NCBI GenBank assembly: GCA_964625335.1
Contig: CAZVBE010000013.1
Location: forward strand, 1 to 56,371
Length of the DNA stretch: 56,371 nt
Reading direction: 5' to 3'
Source: CAZGUG01 sp964625335
GTDB lineage: Bacteria > Bacillota > Clostridia > Ch29
Under the pieces are notes generated by a model, which saw only the letters and a list, made by a program, of their open reading frames with translations, was not told where the DNA came from and did not search any database. How positions within the stretch are numbered: the first letter of the stretch is position 1; every line of letters begins with the position of its first letter. Of this stretch, positions 25,952-34,813 are shown in pieces. Made by a program: the position numbers and the translations under genes.

Positions 25952-26197
25952 TTAATCGTTGCCCAATAAACTTTTAAGCCCAATACCTCCCAGGGCGCTT
26001 CCTTCACCCTTATTCTTGCCGCCTTTTTTCCCGGCGGCATACAAGCGGTTGGCAAAGCGGCTGAAGGGCAGCGACTGCAGCCAAACATGACCTGGACCTG
26101 ACAACGCAGCCAGGAACAGACCCTCACCGCCGAAAATGGCGCTTTGAATATTGCCGGCAAATGCCACATCATAGTTTACCGTGGCTGTCATGGCCAC
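25952..26197 (-). pseudogene. C-terminal remnant of an AIM24-family gene
   Basis: The frame NRCLVAMTATVNYDVAFAG, continuing FGGEGLFLAALSGPGHVWLQ and SLPFSRFANRLYAA, matches the C-terminal third of AIM24/TIGR00266 proteins (usually about 220-260 residues). The N-terminal two thirds is absent; the frame runs out of register into the 3' end of the lipoprotein gene (stop at 26208). No ribosome site or start is placed to express it. A deletion probably fused the neighbouring gene's end to this one. Confidence 0.7.
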
Positions 26198-26207
26198 GAG
26201 ACACCGG

Positions 26208-27047
26208 TTAAAACCCGGTCCCTCCCAGATTGCCTGTGAATTCTCCGTTGGAAACGGTAAACCAGTGGGTAGCGCCGTCGATGAACGAGGCCGCCTCAGG
26301 GACAACACAGAAGATGGTTGACGGTTCGGAGTCCATGCCGTCAAACCGTGCGCAGGAGCCATCGTTTCCGTCAAATATGGTTCTGTAGGTACAAAATTCC
26401 GTTATAGGTGTAGCCTTGTCAAATCCCGATACAGTTTCAAAGTAGTATTGCGCTGCATAGCCTCCCGTGGTTTTGACATATTCAAATACAACAACAAGCT
26501 CGCCGTTCTTATAGCCTTCCATCCTCAGAGAGTCCGATGCATCATCATACATGGCTCTTATCCCCAGTGCGCTGCCGTCGGTATCAGTGCCCTTAAGATT
26601 ATAGCTGCCCGCACCGTTGTATGTGAGGTCCGCATCTTTGGCCCATGCCGTTTGAAGCATCATTGTTTCCATATCCTTATCATGCTTACCGTAGACACTG
26701 AAGGATTCACCCAAAAATTCAAGGGGAAGTACATAGTTGAATATTTTCAAATCAAAGGCGGTGACCATGGACACTTTTGTGGAAACAATCTCATGATTTT
26801 CGCTCTGTTCTAGCACATACCCCTGGAAGTCATCCCTTGCGTTTTTATAGCTTCTATAATTTTCACAAAGGACGCCCTTTCCGTCACCGGCCTGTGCAGA
26901 GTCTGTCTCCTGCCCTGTTTGCTCCGGCTCAACCTGCCCGGCATCGGATGCGGGTGGTTCATTTTCCGCCGTTGTGGTGTTTCCGCCGCAGGCAGTAAGG
27001 GAAAATAACAGTAGAGTAACTAATACAACCGCTACCAGTCTTTTCAT
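26208..27047 (-). CDS. Lipoprotein of unknown function
   Basis: 279 residues from the ATG at 27045-27047 (AGGAGGG before it). Signal peptide MKRLVAVVLVTLLLFSLTACGG with lipobox Cys20, then an acidic low-complexity linker and a beta-rich region. No family recognised. It is a surface lipoprotein by signal alone. Its extreme C-terminus (GEFTGNLGGTGF) abuts the AIM24 remnant and may be a product of that junction. Follows another lipoprotein gene by 58 bp. Confidence 0.72.
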   Translation of the reverse strand: MKRLVAVVLVTLLLFSLTACGGNTTTAENEPPASDAGQVEPEQTGQETDSAQAGDGKGVLCENYRSYKNARDDFQGYVLEQSENHEIVSTKVSMVTAFDLKIFNYVLPLEFLGESFSVYGKHDKDMETMMLQTAWAKDADLTYNGAGSYNLKGTDTDGSALGIRAMYDDASDSLRMEGYKNGELVVVFEYVKTTGGYAAQYYFETVSGFDKATPITEFCTYRTIFDGNDGSCARFDGMDSEPSTIFCVVPEAASFIDGATHWFTVSNGEFTGNLGGTGF

Positions 27048-27105
27048 TATGACCCTCCTCATACTCAGTTTTGAATATAGTATGCGCATAATTAATTTTA
27101 CGGAG

Positions 27106-27825
27106 TTAGGCATCGCTGCCACCCATGTCTGTCTCAAGTATTTGTACTCCCTGCGGAATGGTAAATACATCGTCCGGGATGGATCCAACCTCAAGATTCT
27201 TGTATTCTATAACAGTTTTAAATCCGCCGTCATCCGTTTCTACCCGCAGAGGTATCCCGTATTCCTCTGAAACCCACATTTTCATCTCTTCATGACCATC
27301 ATCATTTATTAGTACCATTACTTTGCATATAAGCCCGTCGTGAGTAGCTGTTTCTACTATCCTGACCTTTTTGGGGTCGATGTTGTCCGTGTATTCAGTA
27401 GGTTTTTGAAATCCCTGAACCATCTGCATGTCGATTGCCGTTTTCATAGCCATATTCTGGTCCGGCATGTACGTATATACCTCTGCCTTGTCAAAATCCA
27501 TAATGCTTATGAGTATTTGACCGTCCACAGACGTCTCATTTTTAACCCGGTTTCCTTTGACCCAGGTTTTAAACTCTTCTTTTTCAGGTCCGGCGGTCAT
27601 TACAATTTCAAAATGCAACCCGTCAATTCCCCTGGCTCTGGCAAAAATCTCGGCAACATCCCCTCCGCCGGAAGAAGGCGCCGAGTCGGTGCCTGCCGTT
27701 GGCGTTGTCTCCGGCTCCGCTGCCGGCACCGGTGAAGGTGCTTCGTTATTGCCTCCGCAACCCGATAACAGTAAAGCCACGCAAAGCATGCACAACAAAC
27801 CGCATGCCAATAACCTATTTTGCAT
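27106..27825 (-). CDS. Lipoprotein with LolA/DUF4412-like fold
   Basis: 239 residues. Signal peptide with lipobox ALLLSGCGG (Cys23), a Pro/Ala/Thr linker, then a beta-sheet domain (HFEIVMTAGPEKEEFKTWVK...VYTYMPDQNMAMKT...PDDVFTIPQGVQ) typical of outer-membrane-lipoprotein-sorting-like proteins found also in Gram-positives. It probably binds a hydrophobic ligand outside the membrane. Starts with ATG after GGAGGC. Confidence 0.75.
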   Translation of the reverse strand: MQNRLLACGLLCMLCVALLLSGCGGNNEAPSPVPAAEPETTPTAGTDSAPSSGGGDVAEIFARARGIDGLHFEIVMTAGPEKEEFKTWVKGNRVKNETSVDGQILISIMDFDKAEVYTYMPDQNMAMKTAIDMQMVQGFQKPTEYTDNIDPKKVRIVETATHDGLICKVMVLINDDGHEEMKMWVSEEYGIPLRVETDDGGFKTVIEYKNLEVGSIPDDVFTIPQGVQILETDMGGSDA

Positions 27826-27903
27826 AATAATGCCTCCTTTTTGGTTTTAATTCTGTTTCTGTCCACAGGTTATTAATTCTATTTAGTACCGAAGATATTA
27901 CTG

Positions 27904-27937
27904 AAAAAGGCATAACCCCTAAATATCTATGCCTTTT
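27904..27937 (-). terminator. Terminator after the DUF4870 gene
   Basis: AAAAGGCATA/TATGCCTTTT stem, 13-nt loop; the minus strand continues with Ts. 36 bp after the stop at 27973. Confidence 0.7.
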
Positions 27938-27972
27938 CTCTCTTTGCGTAAAGATGTATCCCAACCCTTTAG

Positions 27973-28353
27973 CTACAGCTTAATTAACGAAGCCTGTTTT
28001 TCGGCTATTTCTCCTATCACCGGCAGCTTAAACCATGTATGTTTGTAGGCTTTCACCATAAGTACAACCCAGAGGACCAGGGATACAGGTGCAATTACAA
28101 TTGCCAGTATCCAGCCTATCACCGGTATCAACCCGAGTATAAAATTTATCACCATCAAAGCAACTGTTACAAGAATGGACTGCATTGCATGAAATTTTAC
28201 AAACTTGCTTTCCTTCTCAATTACAAAGAAGATAATTCCTGTCACAAAGCCGAATATATAACTGAAAAGGGCCGCCATGTTCTCATCCAACCCGGTCGAA
28301 GACTTTGCTGTTACTTCTGCATGGTTGTTATTGTTCATAGTTTCATTATCCAT
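27973..28353 (-). CDS. DUF4870 membrane protein
   Basis: 126 residues from ATG 28351-28353 (TAGGAGG upstream). A polar N-terminus precedes ENMAALFSYIFGFVTGIIFFVIEKES, then two or three more membrane helices (VTVALMVINFILGLIPVIGWIL; IVIAPVSLVLWVVLMV), which is the DUF4870 layout. Integral membrane protein of unknown role. Confidence 0.85.
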   Translation of the reverse strand: MDNETMNNNNHAEVTAKSSTGLDENMAALFSYIFGFVTGIIFFVIEKESKFVKFHAMQSILVTVALMVINFILGLIPVIGWILAIVIAPVSLVLWVVLMVKAYKHTWFKLPVIGEIAEKQASLIKL

Positions 28354-28417
28354 AATTTTACCTCCTACAAAATTTAGTATCATATCTTTATTTCTGCTCG
28401 GACAGCGCCGCCTGCTG

Positions 28418-29872
28418 TTACTTGTACGCTTCGTACAACCTTACGGCTATCAAAACCGCTACTTCACGGGTACATGTATCTTTCGGCGCAAACCTGTTAT
28501 TGCCAATACCGGTAATTAATCCGTTTTTAGCCATGAATCTTACATTGTCCACAAAGTAAGACTCAATTTCATGTTGGTCGGCAAAGGATGGAGCGTCCTC
28601 AACAGACAGATCTGCTTCAGGCTTGATAACCCTTACAACCCTATTCAGCATTGCTGCAATCTGCTCACGGGTAGTAAGGGCATACGGATCGAATTTGTTG
28701 TCTCCTACACCGTTAACAATGCCTAATTTATAGGCTTTGAATACTTCCGGATTAACGGTATCGGTAAATGTAGATACGGGAGCCGTTTCGGCTATTTCTC
28801 GTGTATACACTTCATAAAGCCTTGTTGCAAGCTCGGCAAACTCCTCGCGGGTAATAAAACTGCCTATGTTATCCCTAATCCTTTCGGTGATTAAACCGTA
28901 TTCCACCGCTTTGTCAAGTTCTGACACCGCCCAGCTGCTGGCGCCCTGATAATGGGCCGTACCGATTGAAACTACATTGGAAAACGGCGAACGAACCGGT
29001 GTACCGTCAGGTCTCTCAAATTCAAAAAAACCACGGAAATGGTAGGTGTTCTTCTCAATATTTATTTCTCCCCAACTGCCTTTATCAACGGGATCTATAT
29101 CCATTGAATATTCCAAAGTGTTGTTTGATACCATCATTTCTCCGCTTTCCGAAGCCCATTTCCCATCCCCTATCTTCCAGTCCATCCAACTCTTAACATC
29201 TGTCAGCCGGTTGGCAGCCGATACGCTGTCGGGTACCTGCCATATAAACCTGAAATAGGGTTGGCCGTTCGGGTATTGCTTCAGTTCACCGGTTAGATTC
29301 ACGGGAGCTTCCAGACTTGCAGGAAGAGTACTGGTGCCAAGCTTGCCGATAGATGCCTCTACATAGGGTGAAACAATATGCTCATACCTTCCTCCACTCT
29401 GCGAATTTGAATCTGAAGGTTCATATTCGTGGTTATACCGGAGGCGGAAATAAAAGGTGTTGTTTTGCAGGTCGAAATATTCCATTCCTAATAAATGGCT
29501 GTTGACAAAAACCGTTAGGGCGTCGTCTTCATCATGAAATATGTTGTTCACACCCCCCAAAATACCCGGGTATTCATCATAGTATTCCCACAGCCCTTCA
29601 TCTGTGGCAGTTACCCAATTCTTATCGAATTTCCATGGCCCGTTATTTACCTTCCAGTCCAGCTCATAGTGTATATATACCTCATTATCCATTAGCTCCG
29701 TTACACTTTGAGGGTTCACAAACCGAAGGTATAAAGTTGCGGGATGGTCGCTCTCGCGGACGTTAAAGCTCTTGGGTGCCTCCAGTCTGTCGGGTGGGGC
29801 ATCCTCGGCAAATGCCGCACAGGGTATTGCCAGCATTATGCAAAGCACCATGATAATAGTTTTTTTAACCAC
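28418..29872 (-). CDS. S-layer homology (SLH) domain surface protein
   Basis: 484 residues. GTG start, signal peptide (MVKKTIIMVLCIMLAIPCAAFA). The body has repeated beta segments (fibronectin-like, LYLRFVNPQS and YFRFIWQVPDS each opening an LEAP-type unit). Three SLH repeats lie in the last 170 residues (LITERIRDNIGSFITREEFA; GVGDNKFDPYALTTREQIA; GIGNNRFAPKDTCTREVAV). SLH domains bind pyruvylated cell-wall polymers. It is an S-layer or wall-associated protein. Confidence 0.9.
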   Translation of the reverse strand: MVKKTIIMVLCIMLAIPCAAFAEDAPPDRLEAPKSFNVRESDHPATLYLRFVNPQSVTELMDNEVYIHYELDWKVNNGPWKFDKNWVTATDEGLWEYYDEYPGILGGVNNIFHDEDDALTVFVNSHLLGMEYFDLQNNTFYFRLRYNHEYEPSDSNSQSGGRYEHIVSPYVEASIGKLGTSTLPASLEAPVNLTGELKQYPNGQPYFRFIWQVPDSVSAANRLTDVKSWMDWKIGDGKWASESGEMMVSNNTLEYSMDIDPVDKGSWGEINIEKNTYHFRGFFEFERPDGTPVRSPFSNVVSIGTAHYQGASSWAVSELDKAVEYGLITERIRDNIGSFITREEFAELATRLYEVYTREIAETAPVSTFTDTVNPEVFKAYKLGIVNGVGDNKFDPYALTTREQIAAMLNRVVRVIKPEADLSVEDAPSFADQHEIESYFVDNVRFMAKNGLITGIGNNRFAPKDTCTREVAVLIAVRLYEAYK

Positions 29873-29927
29873 TTATATCACTCCTCTTTTAAAAAATAAG
29901 AACCCAAGATAATTCTAGTAAAACCGC

Positions 29928-29970
29928 ACCTGTAAGTCTGTGAAGCCTCTCGAGCTCCCTGCTTACAGGT
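29928..29970 (-). terminator. Possible terminator after the PAS-only gene
   Basis: ACCTGTAAG/CTTACAGGT 9-bp stem with a 25-nt loop; only a short T-run (TTTT) follows on the minus strand. Confidence 0.45.
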
Positions 29971-29985
29971 TTGCTGATCTTTCGT

Positions 29986-30489
29986 CTACCCCTGTTGATT
30001 TATCAGTACTGCTACCGCATTGCATACCTTTCCGTCGTTATCGGTAATAGGGAAAAAAATAGCGTCCTGACAGGCCGGTAATCCCCTGCCGGTTATTCCA
30101 TAGGATTCACCCAAGGTTTTCAGTGTATCTTTCAGGTCAAATAAGAAGATGGTTTCTCCAGCCAATACGCGTTTTATTGCGTCTGAAATCCCGGCCGCGA
30201 TATCACTGGAATAGCTAAAAATGTTAAGCCTGTTAACAAGCATCTTCCTGTCGCTCACTCCGACTTCGGCGAGCAGAGCGTTGTTAACCACTTCCAACAT
30301 GCCGTTGGATGAAAAAACTGCAATAGGATACGGGAAATAGTCAATGATCTGTACGAATAAACCCTCGTTCGCAGTAAGCGCCTGAAATCTTTTTATCATC
30401 TGATCCTGCGTTTCCAGCTTTTCTTCAAGGACTTTTTGTGCTTCAACCAGATCTTTGAGAAGCTGTATTCTTATTTCACTATCATTCAA
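29986..30489 (-). CDS. PAS-domain protein without output domain
   Basis: 167 residues. Starts at TTG (30487-30489) with GGGAGGG seven bases upstream. A short N-terminal coiled coil (LLKDLVEAQKVLEEKLETQDQMIKRF) leads into one PAS domain (FFPYP-type YFPYPIAVFSSNGMLEVVNNALL). It is a clear paralogue of the N-terminal half of the PAS-AraC protein at 30712 and lies 222 bp behind it. It may act as a sensory partner, or be a duplicate that lost its DNA-binding part. Confidence 0.75.
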   Translation of the reverse strand: MNDSEIRIQLLKDLVEAQKVLEEKLETQDQMIKRFQALTANEGLFVQIIDYFPYPIAVFSSNGMLEVVNNALLAEVGVSDRKMLVNRLNIFSYSSDIAAGISDAIKRVLAGETIFLFDLKDTLKTLGESYGITGRGLPACQDAIFFPITDNDGKVCNAVAVLINQQG

Positions 30490-30656
30490 ATATGCATCCC
30501 TCCCATGGCCATTTTTGGGTTCCCATCGCTAACAGGATTATATGCTGAACCGTACTTAATGAATACGAGCCTCAATGCTGTAAATAGTTAAAATATTGCT
30601 TTATTTCGTCCGGGAAAAGATGCCTTATCTTTGTTGCACCGTGCTAGGATGACAAT

Positions 30657-30691
30657 AAAAATAAGGCTTTCAAAGCGTGTCCTGAAAGCCT
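30657..30691 (-). terminator. Terminator of the PAS-AraC gene
   Basis: AGGCTTTCA/TGAAAGCCT stem with a 10-nt loop, then TATTTTTATT on the minus strand, 20 bp after the stop. Confidence 0.7.
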
Positions 30692-30711
30692 AAAGATGCT
30701 CCTTCGCTTAT

Positions 30712-31551
30712 CTATTTACCCATAATTGTTTCACGGTATTTTGACGGGGTAAGCCCAACGTACTTTTTAAAAACGCCGGCAAAATACCCACTGTAATCCG
30801 CTCCGCATGCTGCAAAAGCATCTGTTATGGAAAGGCTTGGATCGCACAGTTTTTCCTTCAGCCTTTCTATCTTGATACTCAAATAGTAGCTGTACGGAGT
30901 TATTCCGACATCGTTTTTGAACAGGCGCGAAAGATGATACGGGCTTAAGCTTGCCGCCTTCGCCGCTTCATTAATATCATACTCGCTCTGCCAATTATTC
31001 CTGAAGTATTCTATAGCTTTAACAATGCTCTCTTTTCCCCTGTATATTCTTCTGGTTATAAATATGATCACTACATAGGACACTTCTCCCCTGCTGTCAT
31101 TTATAGGAAAGGCGGTTACATCCTGATATATGGAATCGATATCGCAGTTGTCTATGTTATAGCATTCTCTGATAGACCTGAGGGGTACCTTCAGGTTAGA
31201 TAAGGATACGGTTTTGCCACCGAACACGTCTTTCACCATTTCTGTGAGCCCATGCGTCTCGATATCCGGGTCTTTGAATATATTATATTTGCCGACAATC
31301 ATATCTTTATTGGAGATCTCAAATTCGGTAAGCATGGCATTATTCACCATTACCGATGTCCCGTCCCTGGCGTATACCTGGATAGGGTAAGGAAAAAATT
31401 CGATTATCTTTGAAAAAAGCTCTTCTCTCTCCAGGATAGCCTGGAAAGACGCTTGAAGCATACTTATCCTTTCCTGTTTCGCATAATGTTTTTTACCGGT
31501 ATTCTCCCATTCTCCAGGAGGAAAACCCGGCTTTCCGGTTTCTATAATCAT
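30712..31551 (-). CDS. PAS domain / AraC-type HTH transcriptional regulator
   Basis: About 279 residues from the ATG at 31549-31551. A start at ATG 31459-31461, with the better-spaced GGAAAGGA, would give 249 residues. PAS domain FFPYPIQVYARDGTSVMVNNAML in the N-terminal half. The C-terminal 100 residues form an AraC double helix-turn-helix (DINEAAKAASLSPYHLSRLFKNDVG and ITDAFAACGADYSGYFAGVFKKYVGLTPSKYR). A redox, light or small-molecule cue sensed by PAS would set DNA binding. Divergent from a third AraC gene across a 144-189 bp spacer. Confidence 0.85.
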   Translation of the reverse strand: MIIETGKPGFPPGEWENTGKKHYAKQERISMLQASFQAILEREELFSKIIEFFPYPIQVYARDGTSVMVNNAMLTEFEISNKDMIVGKYNIFKDPDIETHGLTEMVKDVFGGKTVSLSNLKVPLRSIRECYNIDNCDIDSIYQDVTAFPINDSRGEVSYVVIIFITRRIYRGKESIVKAIEYFRNNWQSEYDINEAAKAASLSPYHLSRLFKNDVGITPYSYYLSIKIERLKEKLCDPSLSITDAFAACGADYSGYFAGVFKKYVGLTPSKYRETIMGK

Positions 31552-31631
31552 CCACCCCTTAAAAATTATTAAGGTTCGGTCCGTTTTCTTCATCATTATT
31601 ATATAAGAATTGCGTATTCACTTCTTTTGAT

Positions 31632-31686
31632 ATATTGCTGTAATTTATCAAAATATTGCTGCTGTTATATACCAAATAATAGCAGC
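31632..31686. promoter_or_regulatory. Candidate operator region between divergent AraC genes
   Basis: Two direct copies of ATATTGCTG start at 31632 and 31653, 21 bp apart (two helical turns), as in AraC half-sites. The second copy overlaps an inverted repeat GCTGCTGTTAT/ATAATAGCAGC (31658-31668 and 31676-31686, 10 of 11 matching). Confidence 0.45.
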
Positions 31687-31740
31687 GTGTAGTATAATTA
31701 GCTTTAGAATATCCTTGGAATATTTCAAGGGGGGTATAAT

Positions 31741-32631
31741 TTGAGTATAGATCGGATAAAAATGCTCGGCGAAGGGCCATACCCCTTGCCTATGGAACAC
31801 TTCATCAAGAAGGTGGACATCTGCATGGATACCGATGTATGTGTAATTGTATCTGGGTCAACCATAGATTTCCCTGAAAAAGCCCAGCATGTACATGACA
31901 GTTATGAATTTACCATACCTTATACCGTTATGCCTTATTTACAACTAGGAAAAGACCACTATGTCGGAGAAAAGGATAAGATATATCCTATAAATTCCGG
32001 CCAGGCTCACGGCCCCTATGGCAGTATGTTTAATACACACCTCTTATCATTGAATATTGACAGCGACTTTTTAAATGAAATAGCCTTTTCCATTTATGGC
32101 AAATCCAATGTGTATTTCAAACAGGGCAACTACAGTTTCGGGAATGATCTTAAGGCACTGATTAAAATGTTCGTCGAGGAATACAGGGATTCCCGCCCCG
32201 GGCGCAAACTCACTCTTAAGTGTCTCAGCACCCAAATAGCGGTACACATGTTCAGACAAATAGACAGTAACATGCCTTTTCTTTTTTCTTCAGACTGCAA
32301 TACAGCAAAAAAGAATATCGACAGGGCAATAGAATATCTGAGGAATCAGTACGACGGGAAATACTCCCTTGACGAGACTGCTGGAATGGCCCATTTAAGC
32401 CCCTACCACTTTATTAAGGTTTTCAAGTCCTACACGGGTAAAACCCCTTATGAATATCTGATGCATGTCAAGATCGAGAAGGCAAAGGAATTACTGACCG
32501 CACATAACCTGAGCATTACCGAAATCTGTTTTATGTGCGGTTTCAACAACCCAAGCAACTTCGCCACCCTTTTCAAGCGAAAGGTAGGGGTTACGCCTTC
32601 ACAGTACCGCAAGATCATTACCAATGGCTAG
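31741..32631 (+). CDS. AraC-family transcriptional regulator with cupin-like sensor half
   Basis: 296 residues, TTG start with AAGGGGGG seven bases upstream. The N-terminal half resembles an AraC cupin (VHDSYEFTIPYTV...HYVGEKDKIYPINSGQAHGPYG). The C-terminal AraC HTH pair is SLDETAGMAHLSPYHFIKVFKSYTGKTPYEYL and ITEICFMCGFNNPSNFATLFKRKVGVTPSQYR. The HTH closely resembles that of the divergent PAS-AraC protein. It is the only plus-strand protein gene in the first 42 kb. Target genes unknown; probably itself and the divergent gene. Confidence 0.87.
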   Translation: MSIDRIKMLGEGPYPLPMEHFIKKVDICMDTDVCVIVSGSTIDFPEKAQHVHDSYEFTIPYTVMPYLQLGKDHYVGEKDKIYPINSGQAHGPYGSMFNTHLLSLNIDSDFLNEIAFSIYGKSNVYFKQGNYSFGNDLKALIKMFVEEYRDSRPGRKLTLKCLSTQIAVHMFRQIDSNMPFLFSSDCNTAKKNIDRAIEYLRNQYDGKYSLDETAGMAHLSPYHFIKVFKSYTGKTPYEYLMHVKIEKAKELLTAHNLSITEICFMCGFNNPSNFATLFKRKVGVTPSQYRKIITNG

Positions 32632-32651
32632 TTAAACTCTTCCCTATCACC

Positions 32652-32690
32652 AAAAAACGCCCTACCGGTATCCAATCAACCGATAGGACG
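32652..32690 (-). terminator. Terminator between convergent AraC and SIMPL genes
   Basis: Minus strand: CGTCCTATCGGT, loop, ACCGGTAGGGCG (two mismatches), then TTTTTT. It ends the ECF operon and may also stop the convergent transcript. Confidence 0.75.
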
Positions 32691-32717
32691 TTACCATACA
32701 AAGAACCCTTCACTGTT

Positions 32718-33470
32718 TTAATAGCTGTATTGCACCGATACCATTGCGGATATTTCCATCTCTCCGGTGGATATAGGCGTTGCTGCCATGTCGGCGGACT
32801 CCATCATTTTTGCCATGGTCATATTGTCCCGGGCAACTATTGGCCCGCCGCTGCCTATCTCCTCAACGTTTACCGCACCCTTTAGCGTTACGCCCAAGCC
32901 TTCCGCTATGGCCTTGGCTTTTCCGGAAGCGTTTACAACCGCCATATTCAGCGCCTGACTGTAAAATTTCTCTGTATCCTCTATACCGAACCGTATGCTG
33001 GATATTTTGTTTGATCCCACCGAAGAAACTCCGTCTATTATCTCGCCGGTACTTTCAATATCCCTTACCACAACCTCTACTATGTTGTTAACCCTGTATT
33101 CGTATATATATGATTTTCTGGTATTGTCGTCGTACCGTTCAAGGGGATACAGGCTGTATGTCACCGTCTTGATATCGTCGTCCCCTATTTTGTAGGACTT
33201 GAGTTTTGCAACCACCTTATCCATTATCTGGGCGTTTTCCTGCTGCGCTTTCTTTGCATCACCGCTTCTGGTTTCAACCCCTACCCTGATATAGGCCGTG
33301 TCCGGCTTGACCCTGACTATGCCGGTTCCGTTTACCGCTATGGTGTTGTGCTGGGTTTCCTGGGCAGCAACGGCACTATGGGAAAATACGTCCCCGGCAA
33401 CATAAAGTGCAAACGCCAGTACCGTAACAACAAGTGCATAGGTGGCAAACCTTGCCCCTTTAGTCGTCAT
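32718..33470 (-). CDS. SIMPL-domain (DUF541) exported protein
   Basis: 250 residues from ATG 33468-33470 (GAGGTGA upstream). An N-terminal signal/anchor (FATYALVVTVLAFALYVAG) is followed by a SIMPL domain (IAVNGTGIVRVKPDTAYIRVGVETR...AMVSVQYSY). SIMPL proteins (BP26/OMP28-like) are exported and implicated in stress resistance; the mechanism is unclear. Third gene of the ECF sigma operon, so it is a probable envelope-stress regulon member. Confidence 0.85.
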   Translation of the reverse strand: MTTKGARFATYALVVTVLAFALYVAGDVFSHSAVAAQETQHNTIAVNGTGIVRVKPDTAYIRVGVETRSGDAKKAQQENAQIMDKVVAKLKSYKIGDDDIKTVTYSLYPLERYDDNTRKSYIYEYRVNNIVEVVVRDIESTGEIIDGVSSVGSNKISSIRFGIEDTEKFYSQALNMAVVNASGKAKAIAEGLGVTLKGAVNVEEIGSGGPIVARDNMTMAKMMESADMAATPISTGEMEISAMVSVQYSY

Positions 33471-33485
33471 TTTTCTCACCTCGCT

Positions 33486-34799
33486 TTATTGAGTATTCTT
33501 CCTTTTTATCCTCCACCAGACCAGAAGGCCTGCACCCAGAAGTATTGCCACCGGGAGAGCATAGCCAATCCCCACAATAATCATCTCTACCATATCCATA
33601 ATTGCGTTGGTGGTGCGGATAATACCCCTTTTCATCCTGTCCCACAGGCTTCCCATCTGCAATGCGGTCACCTGGGTATCCTTATCATCAACCTCTGTCA
33701 TAAATATTCTTATGGTGGAATACTGGACAAGATTATCCCATCCCCGGAGCTGCGTCCCGTAGCTCTCAATCTCTGTCCTTACCCTGTTGAGCTCATTCTC
33801 TATATTCAATATATCTTCCACCAGGGTGGCCTTTTCCATTATTTCGAGGAGTCTCTCCTGCTGAATCTGCATGCTTTTAAGCCGCACTTCGGTATCCATA
33901 TACTGCAGTGTTATATCGCTGCCGTCGGTTGACCTGTTGGTTACTTTGCCAAGGGTTGATATTCCCTCAAGGCAGTTTGTGAATTCAGAGCTGGGTATCC
34001 GAATAACCACATGCCCTTCGGTAAAATCCCTGCCGTCTTCGGCGGAGCCATATTTTCTGACGTAACTGTTTGAACTTTCTATATACCCGCCGGTTTCGTC
34101 CACCATCCTCTGTATGGCATCATACTGCCGGTTGAAATCCTCCACCTCGATTGAAAGCTCGGCGTTTCTGATAATTTTTCTGGAGTCCTGCGCAGTAAGC
34201 AGATTATCCCCTGTTTCGGCCGTCAGATTTCCGGGTTCGGGCGCGGGCGGCATTTCTTCAGCAGTGCCCATTTCCCTGCCCGACTGCATTTCGGGTTCGC
34301 TTAAAATACCGGCTGCATCATCAGCCTGGCCGTCATATTCCATGCCGCGCTTTTTTTGTTCGCTGCTAAAACCGAACTCTTCGCTGCCGGCAAGGTTATA
34401 CATTTCCTCTGCCGGGGCCGCGTCGGTTGCAGCCATATCCTGGGCAGTTCTATAACCTGTGAATAAGCCGGGAATAATTCCCTTTGCAGCAATAGCCAGT
34501 AAAAGCACCGCCGCTACCGATACCAGACCGGGTTTTAACCATTTCTTCCTTATATGACTTGCTGCAGTACCCTTGCGGGTCCTGCGCAAAGCACTTGAAA
34601 TCATTGGACACAGGTACTCGGGTGGTTCTTTTTCTTCCAGATTCCTGCAGCTTTGTACCGTTTCCCGGAGCAAGCCTAATTCTCTTCTGCAATCTTCACA
34701 CGCCTTAATATGCTCCTCCAGCAGCCGGCTTTCCTTCCCATCCAGCATCCCGTCTATATATAAAGAGAGTTGTTCTCTGAAGTCTTTGCATTCTTCCAT
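33486..34799 (-). CDS. Zinc-finger anti-sigma domain fused to a DUF4349 extracellular domain
   Basis: 437 residues from ATG 34797-34799 (AGGAGGG upstream). The cytoplasmic zf-HC2/ZAS motif EEHIKACEDC (H-x3-C-x2-C) lies near residues 30-38, then a membrane helix (about 91-110). The outer part has a low-complexity linker and DUF4349 (RKIIRNAELSIEVEDF...; coiled coil LKSMQIQQERLLEIMEKA), ending in a second membrane helix (MIIVGIGYALPVAILLGAGLLVWW) and a basic tail. It is the likely anti-sigma factor of the adjoining ECF gene, 14 bp upstream, with DUF4349 as the extracellular sensor. Confidence 0.85.
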   Translation of the reverse strand: MEECKDFREQLSLYIDGMLDGKESRLLEEHIKACEDCRRELGLLRETVQSCRNLEEKEPPEYLCPMISSALRRTRKGTAASHIRKKWLKPGLVSVAAVLLLAIAAKGIIPGLFTGYRTAQDMAATDAAPAEEMYNLAGSEEFGFSSEQKKRGMEYDGQADDAAGILSEPEMQSGREMGTAEEMPPAPEPGNLTAETGDNLLTAQDSRKIIRNAELSIEVEDFNRQYDAIQRMVDETGGYIESSNSYVRKYGSAEDGRDFTEGHVVIRIPSSEFTNCLEGISTLGKVTNRSTDGSDITLQYMDTEVRLKSMQIQQERLLEIMEKATLVEDILNIENELNRVRTEIESYGTQLRGWDNLVQYSTIRIFMTEVDDKDTQVTALQMGSLWDRMKRGIIRTTNAIMDMVEMIIVGIGYALPVAILLGAGLLVWWRIKRKNTQ

Positions 34800-34813
34800 T
34801 TTTCTCCCTCCTC

